DNA of 64,000 bases from Charina bottae. Taxonomy: Eukaryota; Chordata; Lepidosauria; Squamata; Charinaidae. Shown here in pieces: positions 1-12,235 of this stretch. A program made the position numbers and the translations under genes. Every line of letters starts with the position of its first letter. Within the stretch, counting starts at the first letter, position 1. Under the pieces are notes generated by a model that had not been told where the DNA came from, did not search any database, and worked only from the letters and a program-made list of their open reading frames with translations. The DNA lies in assembly GCA_023362775.1 (NCBI GenBank), contig JALMGJ010000003.1, positions 79,156,355 to 79,220,354 of the forward strand. Reading direction: 5' to 3'.

Positions 1-2814
1 TAGGAATATTAGTATCAAAGCTAAAAGGGCATGTAACCACTAAGAACTCTTACATATGTTTCAGCTTTTCATATTGAATTTGGAAAAATAGTCCACTCCA
101 TAGTCTAACAGTTGTTTAATCTATTTGAATATGCATGTGGAAATTTATTAGATTATTGGATCAGATTCTCCTTGTATCCTTCTGCACATGGTGTGAAATT
201 ATATTTTTTCTAAAATCATTGTGTATACTGATTTTTTGTTTGCTCATTACTTTGCTATAAGCAGATCCTGGAAATAGTTGAGAAACAGTTTCTTATTGTA
301 ATGTGTATGCAGTAAGAGAACAAGAGAGAATTAAAACGTACCATCCTTTTCAGTCTTAAGATCATTCAATAAAATTATTTTCTTGTTAAAAAGAAAAAAG
401 AAAGAAAAACTACCTGAAACTTGCTCTTTCCATAAAAAAGCTGATTGATATTGTATTAGTCCTTTGCTCCAACTAAATCAGTACTGTGTACCAAGGTTTT
501 TAAGAACTTCAGGCATGGGTCTTTCTCGCCCTGCTATTTGAATCACTGTAACCAGAGAACACAGGGATTCAACTTTCTGGAAGAGGAAGACAGAGATCCA
601 TGCCGAATGTACTATAGCATCAAATTACATCAGACCTTTCCTTGTGGAGGGATTAAAGAGAAGGAGGAATACCCATTGAGAGAAACATTCCTTTTTTTTC
701 TACTTTTTTAAATTAAATTTTATAAAGACATTGCATTTGATAACATGTAATAACTAAGTTAACTCTGTTGTAGGAAATACTATACACATAGAAGGAGAAA
801 TCTAAGCAGAACTAACTTTTAAAAAAGAAAAAGGAAAAAATGAAAGACATTTTGAAAAGAAACAAAATAAACAAGAATCCAAGATTTTGGATGTCACTAC
901 ATTTCTTCAGTATAAAAGACTTAATTACATAATTTATACCAATCAAAGCTAAATTATATGGAATCATATTATCTGATTTTGCATTTCCATTGAAACAAAT
1001 TTAATTCTCATATATTGGTTTCTTGAAAACAAATACAGTCACAAATCTTCAGTCTTTGTTGCCTTCAATTTATTTTTAAAAATCCTCCACTATGTAGTTA
1101 TGCTTCTCAAACCTTTATGATTCTATGTCATGAAAGAGAGAGAGGGAAATAATGAGAGAGAGATTGTTTTCTGGAGTGGTGATCAGACTAGATCCTGGGT
1201 CTACAGTACAAGTTTTCAAAAATTCAGAAAACTGAAACTTTATCTTAAGCATTATAATATTCAATATAAGTTAAAGAAAAAAGAAAAAGGAACCTCTTAT
1301 AAATAAGTAACCTTAAGAAATAAATATAATCATAGGCAGCCAATGTAGGAAAACAAAAATGCGTGAAATTCTGACTAAAGTCAGCTCTACAAACAAAGCT
1401 ACATGCAACATAACTAACCAGGACACTTTTTAAAATGGCAATTATGTTATTAGGGATTCTCAGCTGGGACATGCAAAGAACACCTAGATACCCACTCTCC
1501 CTTCTTCCTAAGCTGCAAAAATGAAAAAAGAATAAAGAATAGAAAGACATAGTGGGAGATTTATATCTCCTCACACATTGTGCATATATAATCAGTGTAG
1601 TCAATCATCCCTCCAAACCAATAAATTATTTCTGGATAGACTGCTGGAATAATTCCCCATTGCTTGAGCATTATGGGAGAAGACAATGGTAAAACTACTT
1701 ACACATTGTTGCCAAGAAACTACATGGATGTGTCTATGTAGCCACCAGGAGTCAAGCTCAAATTGAGGGGAACTTTACTTTGTAAAGAATAGTACTAATT
1801 AATTAATATGAATGTAACCTTGCCTGTGTGTCCTTGTCATTATCATCATCTCTACCCACCTACTCCCTGTCAAAACGTTTGACTAGTTCTGGATTTTGGA
1901 ATGTAAAGATGATTGAAAAAGTCTGAATGGTTTTTTCCTGTTTTCATTGCAATGTAAAGTTGGCAGAATATCTCACTTGCTTCAGTCTCTATCTGAATTG
2001 CTTCAAAGGTGATACTCTGCAATTTGACTCTTTGGATTGTTTACTGAGAAATATATTTTATAGATTAAATCTGAGTATAATGTTAATTAGGATTTTGTGG
2101 AAATGAGAAATGACTCCTTCAATAATGTTTTGTTGACCAATACATGTACTATGTGGCAGGTGTCATAGAAATAAGAGAAGTGCCATATGCACTACAAAAA
2201 TATCTCATTATTAATAACAGCTGGTACAATAATTTTCATCCCCAAACATAGATGATGTGTCCCATGAATTTCTAATCCACCCACTCTGCTTATTGCTCCA
2301 TCTGGTCAGTTTTGAATTAGCAACCAGAACATTTCCAATCCCAAGCTGTCTCATAGTAGAATGGTATAAGATAATATTTGCAGACATATCTTGAGTACTT
2401 GGCAATAGAAAGGTTTCAAAAATCATCTCTGCATTTTTAGGACCAAACAAGTTCGAGATTTTCATTGGAACAGATCTTCAAAAAGGCATTTTCCTCCGAA
2501 GTGCCTCTGTGAAATGCTGAAGCACTCTTCTTCTAAACAGTAGAGTAGCCACACTACTTAGCTTTACTCATCAAAGTGGCTTTTTCACATGAACAGCACA
2601 TGTGAAAGGTCATGTCCCTTGAAGTGAAATAGCTCATTGAGGTCAATCAGCCTGCCTAAATGGAGAGTATCTTGCCTTTGCAAACAACTTTGGTGCAACT
2701 TTGTTGTACCAACTTTTTTGGTACAAGTAATAGTAATATCACATATGCCAGCTCATCATTGCACAAATTACACAAATTATGTAATTTATGTTGCATCATT
2801 TGTATAATGATGAT
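1..2814. other. AT-rich stretch, no gene recognised
   Basis: No open reading frame here resembles a known protein, and no repeat family could be named. Short ORFs such as 1245-1604 (minus) and 2211-2465 (minus) have low-complexity or composition-driven translations and no domain signature, so I treat them as chance. Confidence 0.6.
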
Positions 2815-2945
2815 ATGACATTTTTGATATTTCAGGGTTGATATGTGGAGTTCTTGGTGCTCTCTCAGCTTGGTTGTTTGCTTGCAGATGTTTCATTATC
2901 CAACTAGGTAACCTCATCAGGCGCTGATGATGATACACTATTTTC
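2815..2945 (-). mobile_element. Penelope-like element, short 3' coding fragment (tentative)
   Basis: Read on the minus strand, this stretch translates with interruptions to a string like PDEVT-LDNETSASKQPS followed by ESTKNS. That resembles the C-terminal end of vertebrate Penelope-like retroelements, just after the GIY-YIG endonuclease. No reverse transcriptase or endonuclease core is present, so it is a small dead fragment. The assignment rests on memory of that C-terminal string only. Another interspersed repeat sharing this end is possible. Confidence 0.4.
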
Positions 2946-3550
2946 ATTTCCCTCTTCCTCTATTTCCAGGTAACAAGCAATGTTACTAAGCATATTATAT
3001 TGCAAAATGTTCCACTTGTATAAGTGGAAACCAAGGAAGTATAGTGGCTTTCAAGCCAGTAACCCTTCTTTATGGAAGCTGAAGTTAATGAAACTGATTA
3101 TTTAACAGTTATTTATTATTTAACTGGGGAAAAAAGCCTTTCCTGTTTTAATCTTATTCAACATTAAAGAATATTTAATAAGAATTGATTGTATCACTTT
3201 GTTGTTAGACATACAACTCAGAAGTTGAAACATTAAACTGACATGCCTGAGACTTGCCAAATTATTTTTTACTGAAATCAACAGGGTAGATACTATGACC
3301 CTTATTGTTGTTTGTTAAAGCTGAAAATTGTCAGATTAGGATTGGGGTGTTAATCTCCAATTCCCAATTTTACATAGTTTAACTAGACCGGTAGGCTCAA
3401 ATTTAGCCAAACATCTTAGATATTTGACACATTGGGGCCAGATAAGAATCTTGATTGCAAACAGAACTGACCCACATTGAACCACTGACTGTATTGTCAG
3501 CCTGAGAGTGTAATTCTCTAATAAATCAATGTCACTTTAACCCACTGCTT
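2946..3550. other. Unrecognised AT-rich DNA
   Basis: I see no gene and no nameable repeat between the Penelope-like fragment and the first target-site copy of the L1-like element. Confidence 0.5.
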
Positions 3551-3565
3551 CTTTTCCCCACATTT

Positions 3566-5417
3566 ATTTTCTTTTAGAATTTTATTAATTGTATAACAAG
3601 GATAAAAACAACAAAAAGAAACAAAAAAACTACAAAGAGGAAAAGAAAAAAAGTGAAGAACACAAGAAAAAAGAATTTTAGAAATTACATAGAAAGGTGA
3701 CTTCCGACTTTCTACAGGAAGAATATACAGCAATTTCCATAATCAATCCCTTACCCTACATCAAACAAAGATCACATTATTTCTATAAATCCTTCCGTTA
3801 ACACATATAGAAATCCCTAATGCTATTGATCTTTCCCCTTATATAAAAAGTATGTATATTTATACAAATTTCTAAATCAACTTCCCTCCCTCATAAAACA
3901 ACATTAATTTAATTATTTCTTTCCCACCACTATTATATATTTCTGTCTAGTATAATAAAAATCAAATAATAAGAACATATAAATTGTTTGCTTTTATGAT
4001 TAATAATACTACAACAATCTTAATCCTAATTAACCTAAAAGACCAAGCAATTATTATTAAACATTATAAAAAATCAAACACACCTTAAGAAAAGCCAAAT
4101 AAATCTTAATCCAATTCATTAAAGAGAAATAAAGTCATCGTAACTTCATTGTCCATCCTATTACACATTCTTAATTTTATCCCACCTCAAAGTATACCAA
4201 CACATTTATATATCTCCCTATTACATCCAGGGCATTTCTCTTGTAAAAATCAAACACTACAACTGCCCCCCTTAATAATTCAAACCTTCCAACAAAATTT
4301 TTCTTGCTAGGAGCAAACAATCCAATTACACCCCTCAGAAATTCAAATTTATCAGCAAAAGCTACTTCTTTCTCATAACAATCTCCCAGAAAGCCATAAC
4401 AATCCCACATATAATCTGCAATTCTCCATGTGATCTGCAGCGCAGTCTGTCGTTTTAACTTGTTCAGTACCAAAATGTAGTCTTCAGTCTTACTGTCAGT
4501 AAAATAATCTTCCTCTTTGCCAGAGTCTCTATCTTCTTCCATAACATATTCATCCAGGTAGTACAGCTTAGAAATAATCTCTTCCCCAATGTCCCAAATG
4601 TTCTGCAACATAACTTGATGGCATTCTGAGAGTGTCTCTTTAAAGTTCCGCTTAAGCTCACAACGGAAGGTTGAAAACATGTATTTAAAATCTTCCATTT
4701 CCAGGCAGTATGTTATGGCACCCTCTAGCTTCTAAAATCACACAGATAGGAGTTAATGAGTTAATACAAAGCTCCGAATGAAATTGAAACTAAAGAAAGT
4801 TCAATATAAGACTGGCACAAAGAAAGGTAGATTAACAAACATTCCCAAAGAAGTTGAGCAGAAAACTAAAGATTCATACAACAAATCCAACGTGTAGGGA
4901 AATTATCAGTCCTTCAAATTCAAAAAGAAAAAATAGCAAGAGGGTACTTTTTTTTCTCAGTCCTTCTTAATATTTAAATGGGAAAACAAGCCATAATTTA
5001 AAACTTAGAAATTAAATCGAGAAATAACGATAAGCACTAAGAGAATCCGCTTCTTCTTTCTGTAAAAAGCCTCTCTTAGGGTACAAAATCTTAAAAATAA
5101 ACTTGGGTGTTTAAGAAGTGGGGTGGCAGGGCTTACTGTCCCTTTAAGGGGCTTTCAGCATGGCTCAGAAATGGTGAAATCCCAGCCTCCCAGCGAAGCC
5201 TTACTGATCGATCTCACACACTGTCCACGATCTCCTGGCTGCACCTCACCTTCTGGAGGACAAATGGGTCGATTCTAAGCGTTTTCCTTAATCTGGAAAG
5301 CGCTCTGGGCTACAGGAGAAACCAGCCTGTGCACAAAAAAAACCCTGCCAAGATGCCAGATCTGTTCGCAGAACTTGCGAGCAAAGCTGCTCAGTCCGCC
5401 ATTTCCCACCGGAAGTC
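3566..5417 (-). mobile_element. L1-1: internally deleted, non-autonomous L1-like element with intact target duplication
   Basis: The element is flanked by perfect 15-bp direct repeats, cttttccccacattt, at 3551-3565 and 5418-5432. This is the mark of LINE target-primed insertion and fixes both ends. It reads on the minus strand. The right end (about 4700-5417) is a GC-richer 5' leader of the kind that opens with aaatggcggactgagc. The middle holds one short ORF. The left end is an AT-rich 3' region whose sequence near 3690-3710 resembles the 3' UTR of the L1 at 43.5-46.9 kb. No endonuclease or reverse transcriptase coding sequence remains. It is either an internal-deletion derivative of an L1 or a half-L1 type family that keeps only the leader and first ORF. 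Mobilisation by full-length L1 is inferred. Confidence 0.75.
4177..4698 (-). CDS. ORF of L1-1, 173 residues, function unrecognised
   Basis: This is the only long open frame in L1-1 and lies where an L1 ORF1 would be, downstream of the 5' leader on the minus strand. The protein is rich in aromatic and charged residues. It has an acidic patch around residues 50-70 and a duplicated motif, KFEFLRGVIGLF and RFELLRGAVVVF, near residues 117-150. I cannot see the RRM or C-terminal domain of L1 ORF1p, so it may be a divergent ORF1 start fused to non-coding DNA. It is uninterrupted, but whether it is translated is unknown. Confidence 0.4.
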   Translation of the reverse strand: MEDFKYMFSTFRCELKRNFKETLSECHQVMLQNIWDIGEEIISKLYYLDEYVMEEDRDSGKEEDYFTDSKTEDYILVLNKLKRQTALQITWRIADYMWDCYGFLGDCYEKEVAFADKFEFLRGVIGLFAPSKKNFVGRFELLRGAVVVFDFYKRNALDVIGRYINVLVYFEVG

Positions 5418-5432
5418 CTTTTCCCCACATTT

Positions 5433-8390
5433 CAAAGGACTATCTGCCCTGTGCTACATGGCCTTGAAACTGACTTGGCATTTGACATAACTGGGAACTC
5501 TGCTCTGAGTGCCTCTGACTGGCAGCTTATCTCTCACATGTTTGTCTTTCTTGGCACTATCCAGGGGTGCAGGGTGTGCTAAAACAAGTCAAGATGGCAG
5601 CTGTGCTGATGTGATCAAAGTGCCACCTGTTTATTAGGTACAATGCACCATCACAGCCACTATCTTGTCTTTGTTATGTCACCCTCTGGATACTCCTAAC
5701 ACTATCCCTACTATTTAGAATCTATCAAGAATCGTGGATTTTTCAGGAAGCGGAGGGAGGAGTTGTCATACACTATTGGAAGGAGAAATTTTCACCTGAT
5801 TCATCTAAATTGCTGATATGTGTTGTTTATCAACATTCAAACTATTTGCAAAAAAGAGCAAAGAATAGTGTTGAGGAGTAAGGTTAATTTGTATGGAGTT
5901 GTTTTGATTGTAACATAATTTTTCAGGCTTTTTTTCTTTCTTTGCTTGCTTCCCATGTGCTCTCTTGCTTTCCTTTCCTTTTTTTATGCCATTATTATTA
6001 ATTCTGAGGCTACATTGTGTTGGTAATATTGTTTTATGTGTGTACAGTTTTTCTTCTGTTTACATCTACCTTGTCTCTGCAGGAGGTTTAGCAGAGGGTA
6101 TAAAACCCAGCATTTGGAGTATGGGCAGAATTTTATAGAAATAAAGTATAAATTAGGATGGGATAGAATAGGATAGGGTAGGATAACAACATAAATAATA
6201 AATATAATTTTGGAATGCTGTCCCCAATATGATTTGGCAAGTCCCTGCCACCCCACATTTTTGTAGGGTTCAGCAATAATGTGTCAGAAAGATTTCAATT
6301 TTCAATGATCTGCTGGGTTAAAAGATGTTTTAATTTGCTGCTACTTCATTATTTCACTATTGTTTTAGCTTTAATGTTGATAGCATGCTTTTGATTTTGT
6401 TTTCTGCCACTTTGAAACCTGGTATTTCTGAACAACACACCATCATGTCCCTGTTTCTTAGAACAATGGATACTGTTCTACATTTGTGGCAAAGTCCTTC
6501 AAGTGGCCAGTTGGGTAGACAAGCAGGTGTTCAGCATAAATCCCAAACTCAAAGAGGAACTGCATGTGCAGTTGGAAATGCACACTGGATTCCTGTCTCT
6601 GAGCCAATTTTCAGAGTTGCAAATAAAGAGTATTCTTTGTGTGGAACTAGGGAATGGCTGAGCTAGTTTTCACCTGTGACCACTCATGAAGGATCATTGC
6701 ACAGTTCTTGATGCCATGAATGTCGAAGTAGATTAGGGCTATTATATTTGCCTAGTGCTGTTTTGAAACAGACTTCCTAAAAGGAAAGGGTTCCCAGTAT
6801 GTAGCTGGTGTATCTTTCTCTACTTCTCTACTTTCTCTACTAAACTAAAGAAAGCAACAATTTACAGATTTTTGCCAGCAAGTTTCTTGTGATTGCTGCA
6901 AACTCTTTGAAATTTGATTCCCCCTGAACTCATTTGAGTTTATCTCAGTTCATCAGGACCAGTGGCAGCCTGCACCCTCTCCCATTAATCAGGGTGTTCT
7001 TCTGCCACTAATGAAAATTGGAACACCATTGACAGTTACACTTTGATCACAGCCATCCACCTTTCTGAAGAAGAATGACCTCATTCTCATCTGCTCTGGC
7101 ATTTTCCTTTCCATTAGTATCTTGGCCAGAGATAATTTGGCCAGGTGCTTGCTACTTCCACTTTAAATCTTAAGAATGAATCATTAAAAAAACAAAACAA
7201 AACAAAACAAAACATTGAAGGCTTTTAGTGCATTCACTCTATTCCACAGTACCTGTTATAGACTTAGTATTTTGCAGTGTTATCCAGCTTTTCTTTAATT
7301 CTGTGAATCACATATGACTTAGCTCCACTTTGTACAGACGTAATTCATTAGTTTTACGTGGGTTTTGCTTTTGTTTTGAAAAGTTTATTCCAGTTAGCAC
7401 CATTGCTAGAAATATATATATTGTTTAAATAGAAAGGGGTGCCAAGGTGGCTGAAAGAAGTCATGGATGAAGGATTGGAAATAATTGGAAATAATACCCC
7501 ATAATGGGAAGGAGCTAGGACCTTTCTCTCTTTTCTGGATAAGGCACTTTGCTTGTGTCACATACAGATCTAAAACAACCTTAGTTAAATATTTGGCAGC
7601 AGATCTTTGACTCAATAATTATGCTGGGGTATTTAAATAACGTGTGAGTAGAACAACAATAGAACCAGATAACAGAAATGTGAAATATTTTTAAATGGGT
7701 ACAAAATGTATTTGAACTTAATCAGATGCTAGTGTAATTTAAATTTATTTTTAATTGATTCATTGAGATTAAAATGCAGTGCTTCTGCATTTGCCTTCAA
7801 ATTGCAACAGCTCTGTTTCATAATGTGCTTCCATAAATTGAGACAAATAGCCGAGTTCCCCATTTCTTGCTTGACTTATGTAATCTTGTGAAATATTGTA
7901 GGTGCACCTCCATTTAATATCATGATTCATTCCCTTCAACTACATAAGCCAATTCAATTACACCTATGCAAAGAACTAAGTTCAAATTTGGAGTGTGCAT
8001 TCATATCCACTAGGCCATTTTAATTGCTTTTACATTGATCTTATGTCTATTAGAAGCAGAAATCAGATTCTGTACTTAGAAAGCCAAGAAAATGGCGAGC
8101 AGGTGCCCTCAAAGGGTACAGCTGAAATAGTTTCATACTCTTGAATATGGAGATAGTTGCTATCCATGCATCCACATGGCTGGCATTCTATGGGGCACAC
8201 AATGGCAATTGAATTCATGGAGAGTTTAAGGTTTGATAGGATGCTTGATCTTATGGAAGTATAGCTCATGGAGAGAAGGGGCTACATTCATTTCACATTG
8301 GGCTAAAACAGACCAGAGTTGCAGAGAAGTTTCAATTTCTCTGTCCAATATTGGTTAAATCATATGTGCTGAGTCTGGAAATCCCTTTTG
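5433..8390. other. About 3 kb without a recognisable gene
   Basis: No frame resembles a known protein. Two minor simple repeats occur: a degenerate GGATA run at about 6158-6186 and an AAAAC run at about 7185-7213. The AAAAC run could be the tail of an old retroposon, but I recognise no body upstream of it. Confidence 0.55.
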
Positions 8391-8406
8391 CTAGAAGGAG
8401 AGAATA

Positions 8407-8742
8407 AAGGTAAAAGGTAAAGGTTCCCCCCGCACATTTGTGCAGTTGTGTCCGACTCTAGGGGCCGGTGCTCATCTCCGTTTGTTAGCCGAAGAGCCAG
8501 CGTTTTCCGAAGACGCTTCCACGGTCATGTGGCCGCATGACACGTGCGGAACGCTGTTACCTACCCACCAAAGTGGTACCTATTAATCTACTTGCATTTG
8601 CATGCTTTCGAATTGCTAGGTTGGCAAGAGCTGGGGCTAGTGCGGGAGCTCACTCCGCACGCAGGGCTAGGGATTCGAACCTCCGAACTTGCGATCTTCT
8701 GATCGACAAGCCTGGTGTCTTACTCGCTGAGCCACCACGCCC
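8407..8742 (-). mobile_element. Sauria-type tRNA SINE, full length
   Basis: The minus strand starts at the right with a tRNA-like head (ggggcgtggtggctcagcg, with B-box ggttcgaatcc) and ends at the left with the motif agtcggacac-aactgcacaaatgtg and an ACCTTT repeat, as in squamate Sauria SINEs. Perfect 16-bp direct repeats ctagaaggagagaata lie at 8391-8406 and 8743-8758. The AGTCGGACACGACT motif near its 3' end is shared with the Bov-B 3' end at about 37930, consistent with Bov-B mobilisation. It is not a functional tRNA gene. Confidence 0.92.
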
Positions 8743-8879
8743 CTAGAAGGAGAGAATACCTTTGATTAAACATGAGTTTTGGATCTTAGTTAAGAGAACC
8801 TTGGTGACTCTTTGCTTACATGCTTTACTGCATAATTAGTTGAGTGACACTCACCCAACTCCTATTAACATATGGAGAA

Positions 8880-10430
8880 ATGTCCTCCATTCCTATTTGT
8901 ACCTAGTGACAATCCATGGCTCTCCTAGGACATCCCACTGATATTCCTGATCTTACTCATCCACCTTATCCATTGATATTACCTTTGTCTTTTTAGTATT
9001 TAACATAATCCCAGATTTTTAATTTCTGTTTCTACTTTCAAAATGAGCTGTCTTAAGACTCCTTTACCTTCTGCTAATGGAGTGATGTTGCCTATATATA
9101 GTTAGTGTTTCAACCTCCAGTTTTGATTTCAGTTGTCGTCTCTTCCATATTTGTATTTGTTGTGCAAGTCAAACAGATTCAGAGAATATGCATCCTTGCC
9201 ACACTTCTTTCCCTATTCTGAGCACCCTTTCTCCATACTCAACTTTTATAGTAGCTGCTTGTTAATTGTAAAGGGAAGAATAAAGAATAATTAGCTTAAT
9301 ATGTTCCACATTTTGGCATGATCCGTACACTCTGGTCAATAAAGCAAAGGTAAACCTCTTTCTTATATTTTCTCATTCTCCCCAATATCTATCTTATGTC
9401 AACTGTCTAATTTCCTTTCTGTTTCCTTTGCCTGTTCACTTGGCATTTCTGTTTCCATGTATAGCTCTATTCTTCTCTGTAAAGTCATAAATACATTTCG
9501 GGAGATTAGTGCAATAGTTTGGTGATTTGCACATTCTCTTTCAATCCCTTTCTTCAGTATAGATGTTTACACACACTTATCTTTTCCAAACTCTAGGCTG
9601 CACAGATTTATTTCATTTTTGTTGACATAGAACTGTACATGCTTCTTCTCCTACAGCTTTAGTTCAGAGGGTATTTTGTGCCTGGTGCTTTTGTATTTGA
9701 CAGCTAGTTTCTTGCCTAACATATCTCACTTTTCAGCGCAGCCATTCCTGTATGTATTCTCTCTCTCCAAATGTTTCTGTCATTCTATAATCTGATTTTC
9801 AGTGTTTCGGTATACTCTTTCCATCTTCCTTTAACCTTCTTTACCTCCATTAGATATCTTCTGTGATTTTGAGTAGTGCTACCTCAGTTGTAAATTTTCC
9901 TGTGATTTCTCTGATCTTCTTAAAAAGTTTGTCTTGCTCTTTTTTCATTCTCCATTTCTTGTTATTTTCTCTTAAATATTCATATTCTCAATTAAGATAA
10001 TTTCCCATGTACTTTTATGTCTGGTGTTTGGAGTCTGAGTTCAGTTATCATAAATCCTTCATGTTAACCAAAGCCTTTATTCTCTGGTTTCTTGGCCATT
10101 GTGATATTCTTTCTGAAATGTTTTTTCTTCTCTGAAATTTGAGGGATACATTTTTTCCCCTTCTCCTCAGGTTCTTTTTCACATAAGTTAAGCATGCTGA
10201 ATCTATTCCTTCCATTGATCTTGTATTCTGCCTGCATGAACTCCAGGTCAATTTTTGCTGGTGCACCTGCTCTCTTTAATTTTCTAAATTTAATCCATAT
10301 ATTTGACACCAATATTTAATGGTCTGTTCCTACACATGGAAATGTCCAGACTGACTGGATTGTGCTGCTTCGGCTTCCTCTTATGTGGTCTATTTGATTC
10401 TATCATTGCTTACCTGGTAATGTAGAGTTT
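8880..10430 (-). mobile_element. BovB-1: ancient, heavily decayed Bov-B/RTE LINE relic
   Basis: Many short segments on the minus strand, in shifting frames, match the RTE/Bov-B polyprotein in the right order. They are an endonuclease-to-RT linker near 10150-10290 (PAKIDLEFMQ, NRFSMLNL), LFKKIREITGKF at about 9895-9935, DHAKMWNIL at about 9300-9330, and LNTKKTKV at about 8980-9002. Stops and frameshifts occur every few dozen codons. The order linker, RT fingers, palm, thumb reads right to left. It is far older than the other Bov-B copies here. A related RTE family other than Bov-B cannot be excluded. Confidence 0.65.
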
Positions 10431-10552
10431 TTATTTATGTTGCTAGGAGCAGATGTTGGCAATGAACAAAGATTTCCTTTCACAAACTTTATTAATTATC
10501 TCTACCAGTAATGTGGTTACCCAAACATGATTTTTTGTTAGCACCACCCTTC
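10431..10552. other. Short spacer, possibly lost Gypsy-1 3' end
   Basis: It lies between the BovB-1 relic and the Gypsy-1 pol stop. A 3' LTR would be expected just left of the stop codon, but none is recognisable, so the junction looks truncated. Confidence 0.4.
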
Positions 10553-12037
10553 TCAATGTGGTTTCCCAGGGAATTCCCTATGAAATTTCCTAATGAGAGC
10601 TGGGGCATGAGTGTGATTCGAGTTGATCCATTCTTTGTGCCCAATCGGCAGATGCTGCCATTTTACTAGGTACTGCAGTTGCCCTTTATGAGGCCGGGAG
10701 TCTAGAATTTTATCGATTTCAAAGTGTGGTTCCCCATTGATTAGTAATGGGGCTGGTTCTGGCGATTCGGGGTGCCACTGTTCTGATGGGTTATATCGTT
10801 TCAACAAGCTGATATGAAACATGGGGTGTACTCGCTTCAGTGCTTTGGGAAGCTGCAGTTTAACTGTCACTGGGTTGATTACTGCAATAATGAGGAATGG
10901 TCCAATGTATTTCGGGGCTAGCTTTCTAGATGGTTGTGTGGTGCGCAAATTTTTTGTGGATAGGTACACCTTGTCCCCTACTCTTAACTCCCATTCCGCT
11001 GTCCTTTTATGGTCTGCATATTTCTTATAATTTGCTTTAGCTTCCTGCAATGTTTTTACCATGATCGGCCAATTGTTGTTGATCTTTGCGATCCATTCAT
11101 CCGCTTGCAATGGGGTGGCGACATCCGTCGCTTGGGTCAGTGACAGTTCGGGAATAGTTATAAAATCCTGACCTGTGGCTATTTTAAATGGCGAAAATCC
11201 CATACTTTGGTGTACCGCATTATTGTAGGCTACCTCAGCAAATGGTAAAAGTTCAGCCCAATCATTCTGTTGGTAGCTGATGTAACACTGCAAGTACTGC
11301 TCAAGTATTGAGTTAAGGCGTTCAGACGAACCATCTGTGCATGGATGAAACGCACTACTTAATCCCTGTTCCGATCCAATTAATTTCAAAAATGCTTTCC
11401 AGAATTTGCAGGTAAAGGTACTGCCGTGATCGCTGATGATGCGTTCGGGCATCCCGTGAGCTCTGTAGATATGCTGGATGAACAATTTAGCCAATTTTGG
11501 TGCGTCAGGGATCCCATTGCAAGCAATGAAGTGTGCTTGTTTAGTGAATAAATCCGTGACTACCCAAATCGCCATTTTCTTATTGCTCATGGGCAAATCC
11601 ACAATGAAATCCATGGCGATTTGCTTCCATGGCTGTGTTGGGCTAGCTACTGGCTGAAGTAGCCCTGTGGGTTTCCCCACCACCTGTTTCACTGTAGCGC
11701 ATACCGGGCAAGAAGCTACATAAGTTTTTACATCCTTGCGCAGTGTTGGCCACCAGAATTTGCGCCTAACCAAATGAATGGTTTTGACAAAACCGAAATG
11801 CCCTGCTGTTTTGTGGTCGTGGTTTCTAGCTAACATTCCTTTTCGTAATCCTTCCGGGACGTAGACTTTCCCATCCTTCCACCACAGCCCTTTGCTTTCC
11901 TGTAAGGTTTGCTTATTCTCCCCCCACCATGCATCCTTCTGTGTTTCCTCTCGTAACTCAGTTTCGAAAGGGTTTCCCTCTAAACTTTCTTTGGCTCTGC
12001 TCCATGTGATCGCTAAATTTCTTTCAAGCCTGTCCAT
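10553..12037 (-). pseudogene. Gypsy-1 pol C-terminal part: integrase with chromodomain
   Basis: This 494-codon frame covers a Ty3/Gypsy integrase that inserts element DNA into the host genome, and a C-terminal chromodomain that directs it to chromatin. The integrase shows an HHCC zinc-binding region (HDHKTAGH and CPVC) and a D,D,E core (MDFIVDLP, RIISDHGS, DGSSERLNSILEQ). SDHGS stands where SDRGS is usual, and Gypsy-2 has SDRGS. The GPF/Y-like region (YIGPFLI) and a chromodomain (HFEIDKILDSR to EWINSNH) follow. Only a single stop at 12233-12235 separates this frame from the upstream RNase H part. It has no initiator of its own and is part of a polyprotein. The element has lost gag, protease and most of RT, so it cannot transpose alone. 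Confidence 0.9.
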
Positions 12038-12235
12038 CTGACTAAACTGCTTCAGGTCCTCTTCTGTCTGAGTCTGTGTGTATGTCTGTGTGGGTAAAAG
12101 TGTTTCAATAATTTCCTCTACCTTGCCGTCATGTTGTGGGAGACGTGACAGGGCATCAGCCAGGTAGTTCTTACCCCCTGGAAAGTATTGTAAGGTGAAA
12201 TTAAATCTGCTGAAGAATTCCGCCCAACGAAGCTA
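12038..12235 (-). pseudogene. Gypsy-1 pol linker with nonsense codon
   Basis: The minus-strand frame continues here from RNase H into integrase. A TAG at 12233-12235 replaces the Gln expected from Gypsy-2 (LNHKQLRW against LNPK-stop-LRW). The rest of the stretch is open and matches the Gypsy-2 linker. This is the only nonsense codon in the surviving Gypsy-1 pol. Confidence 0.8.

Noticed and set aside
1245..1604. 119-residue minus-strand ORF
   Set aside because: No domain, AT-driven composition, and nothing around it suggests a gene.
5107..5490. 127-residue plus-strand ORF
   Set aside because: It runs antisense through the 5' leader of L1-1 and crosses its end into flanking DNA.
8650..8742. 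tRNA-like sequence in SINE heads (also near 14300, 25190 and 49050)
   Set aside because: Diverged from a working cloverleaf and attached to SINE bodies, so these are SINE promoters rather than tRNA genes.
8537..8746. 69-residue ORF and a near-identical one at 25182-25391
   Set aside because: Both are readings through Sauria SINE copies, not a protein family.
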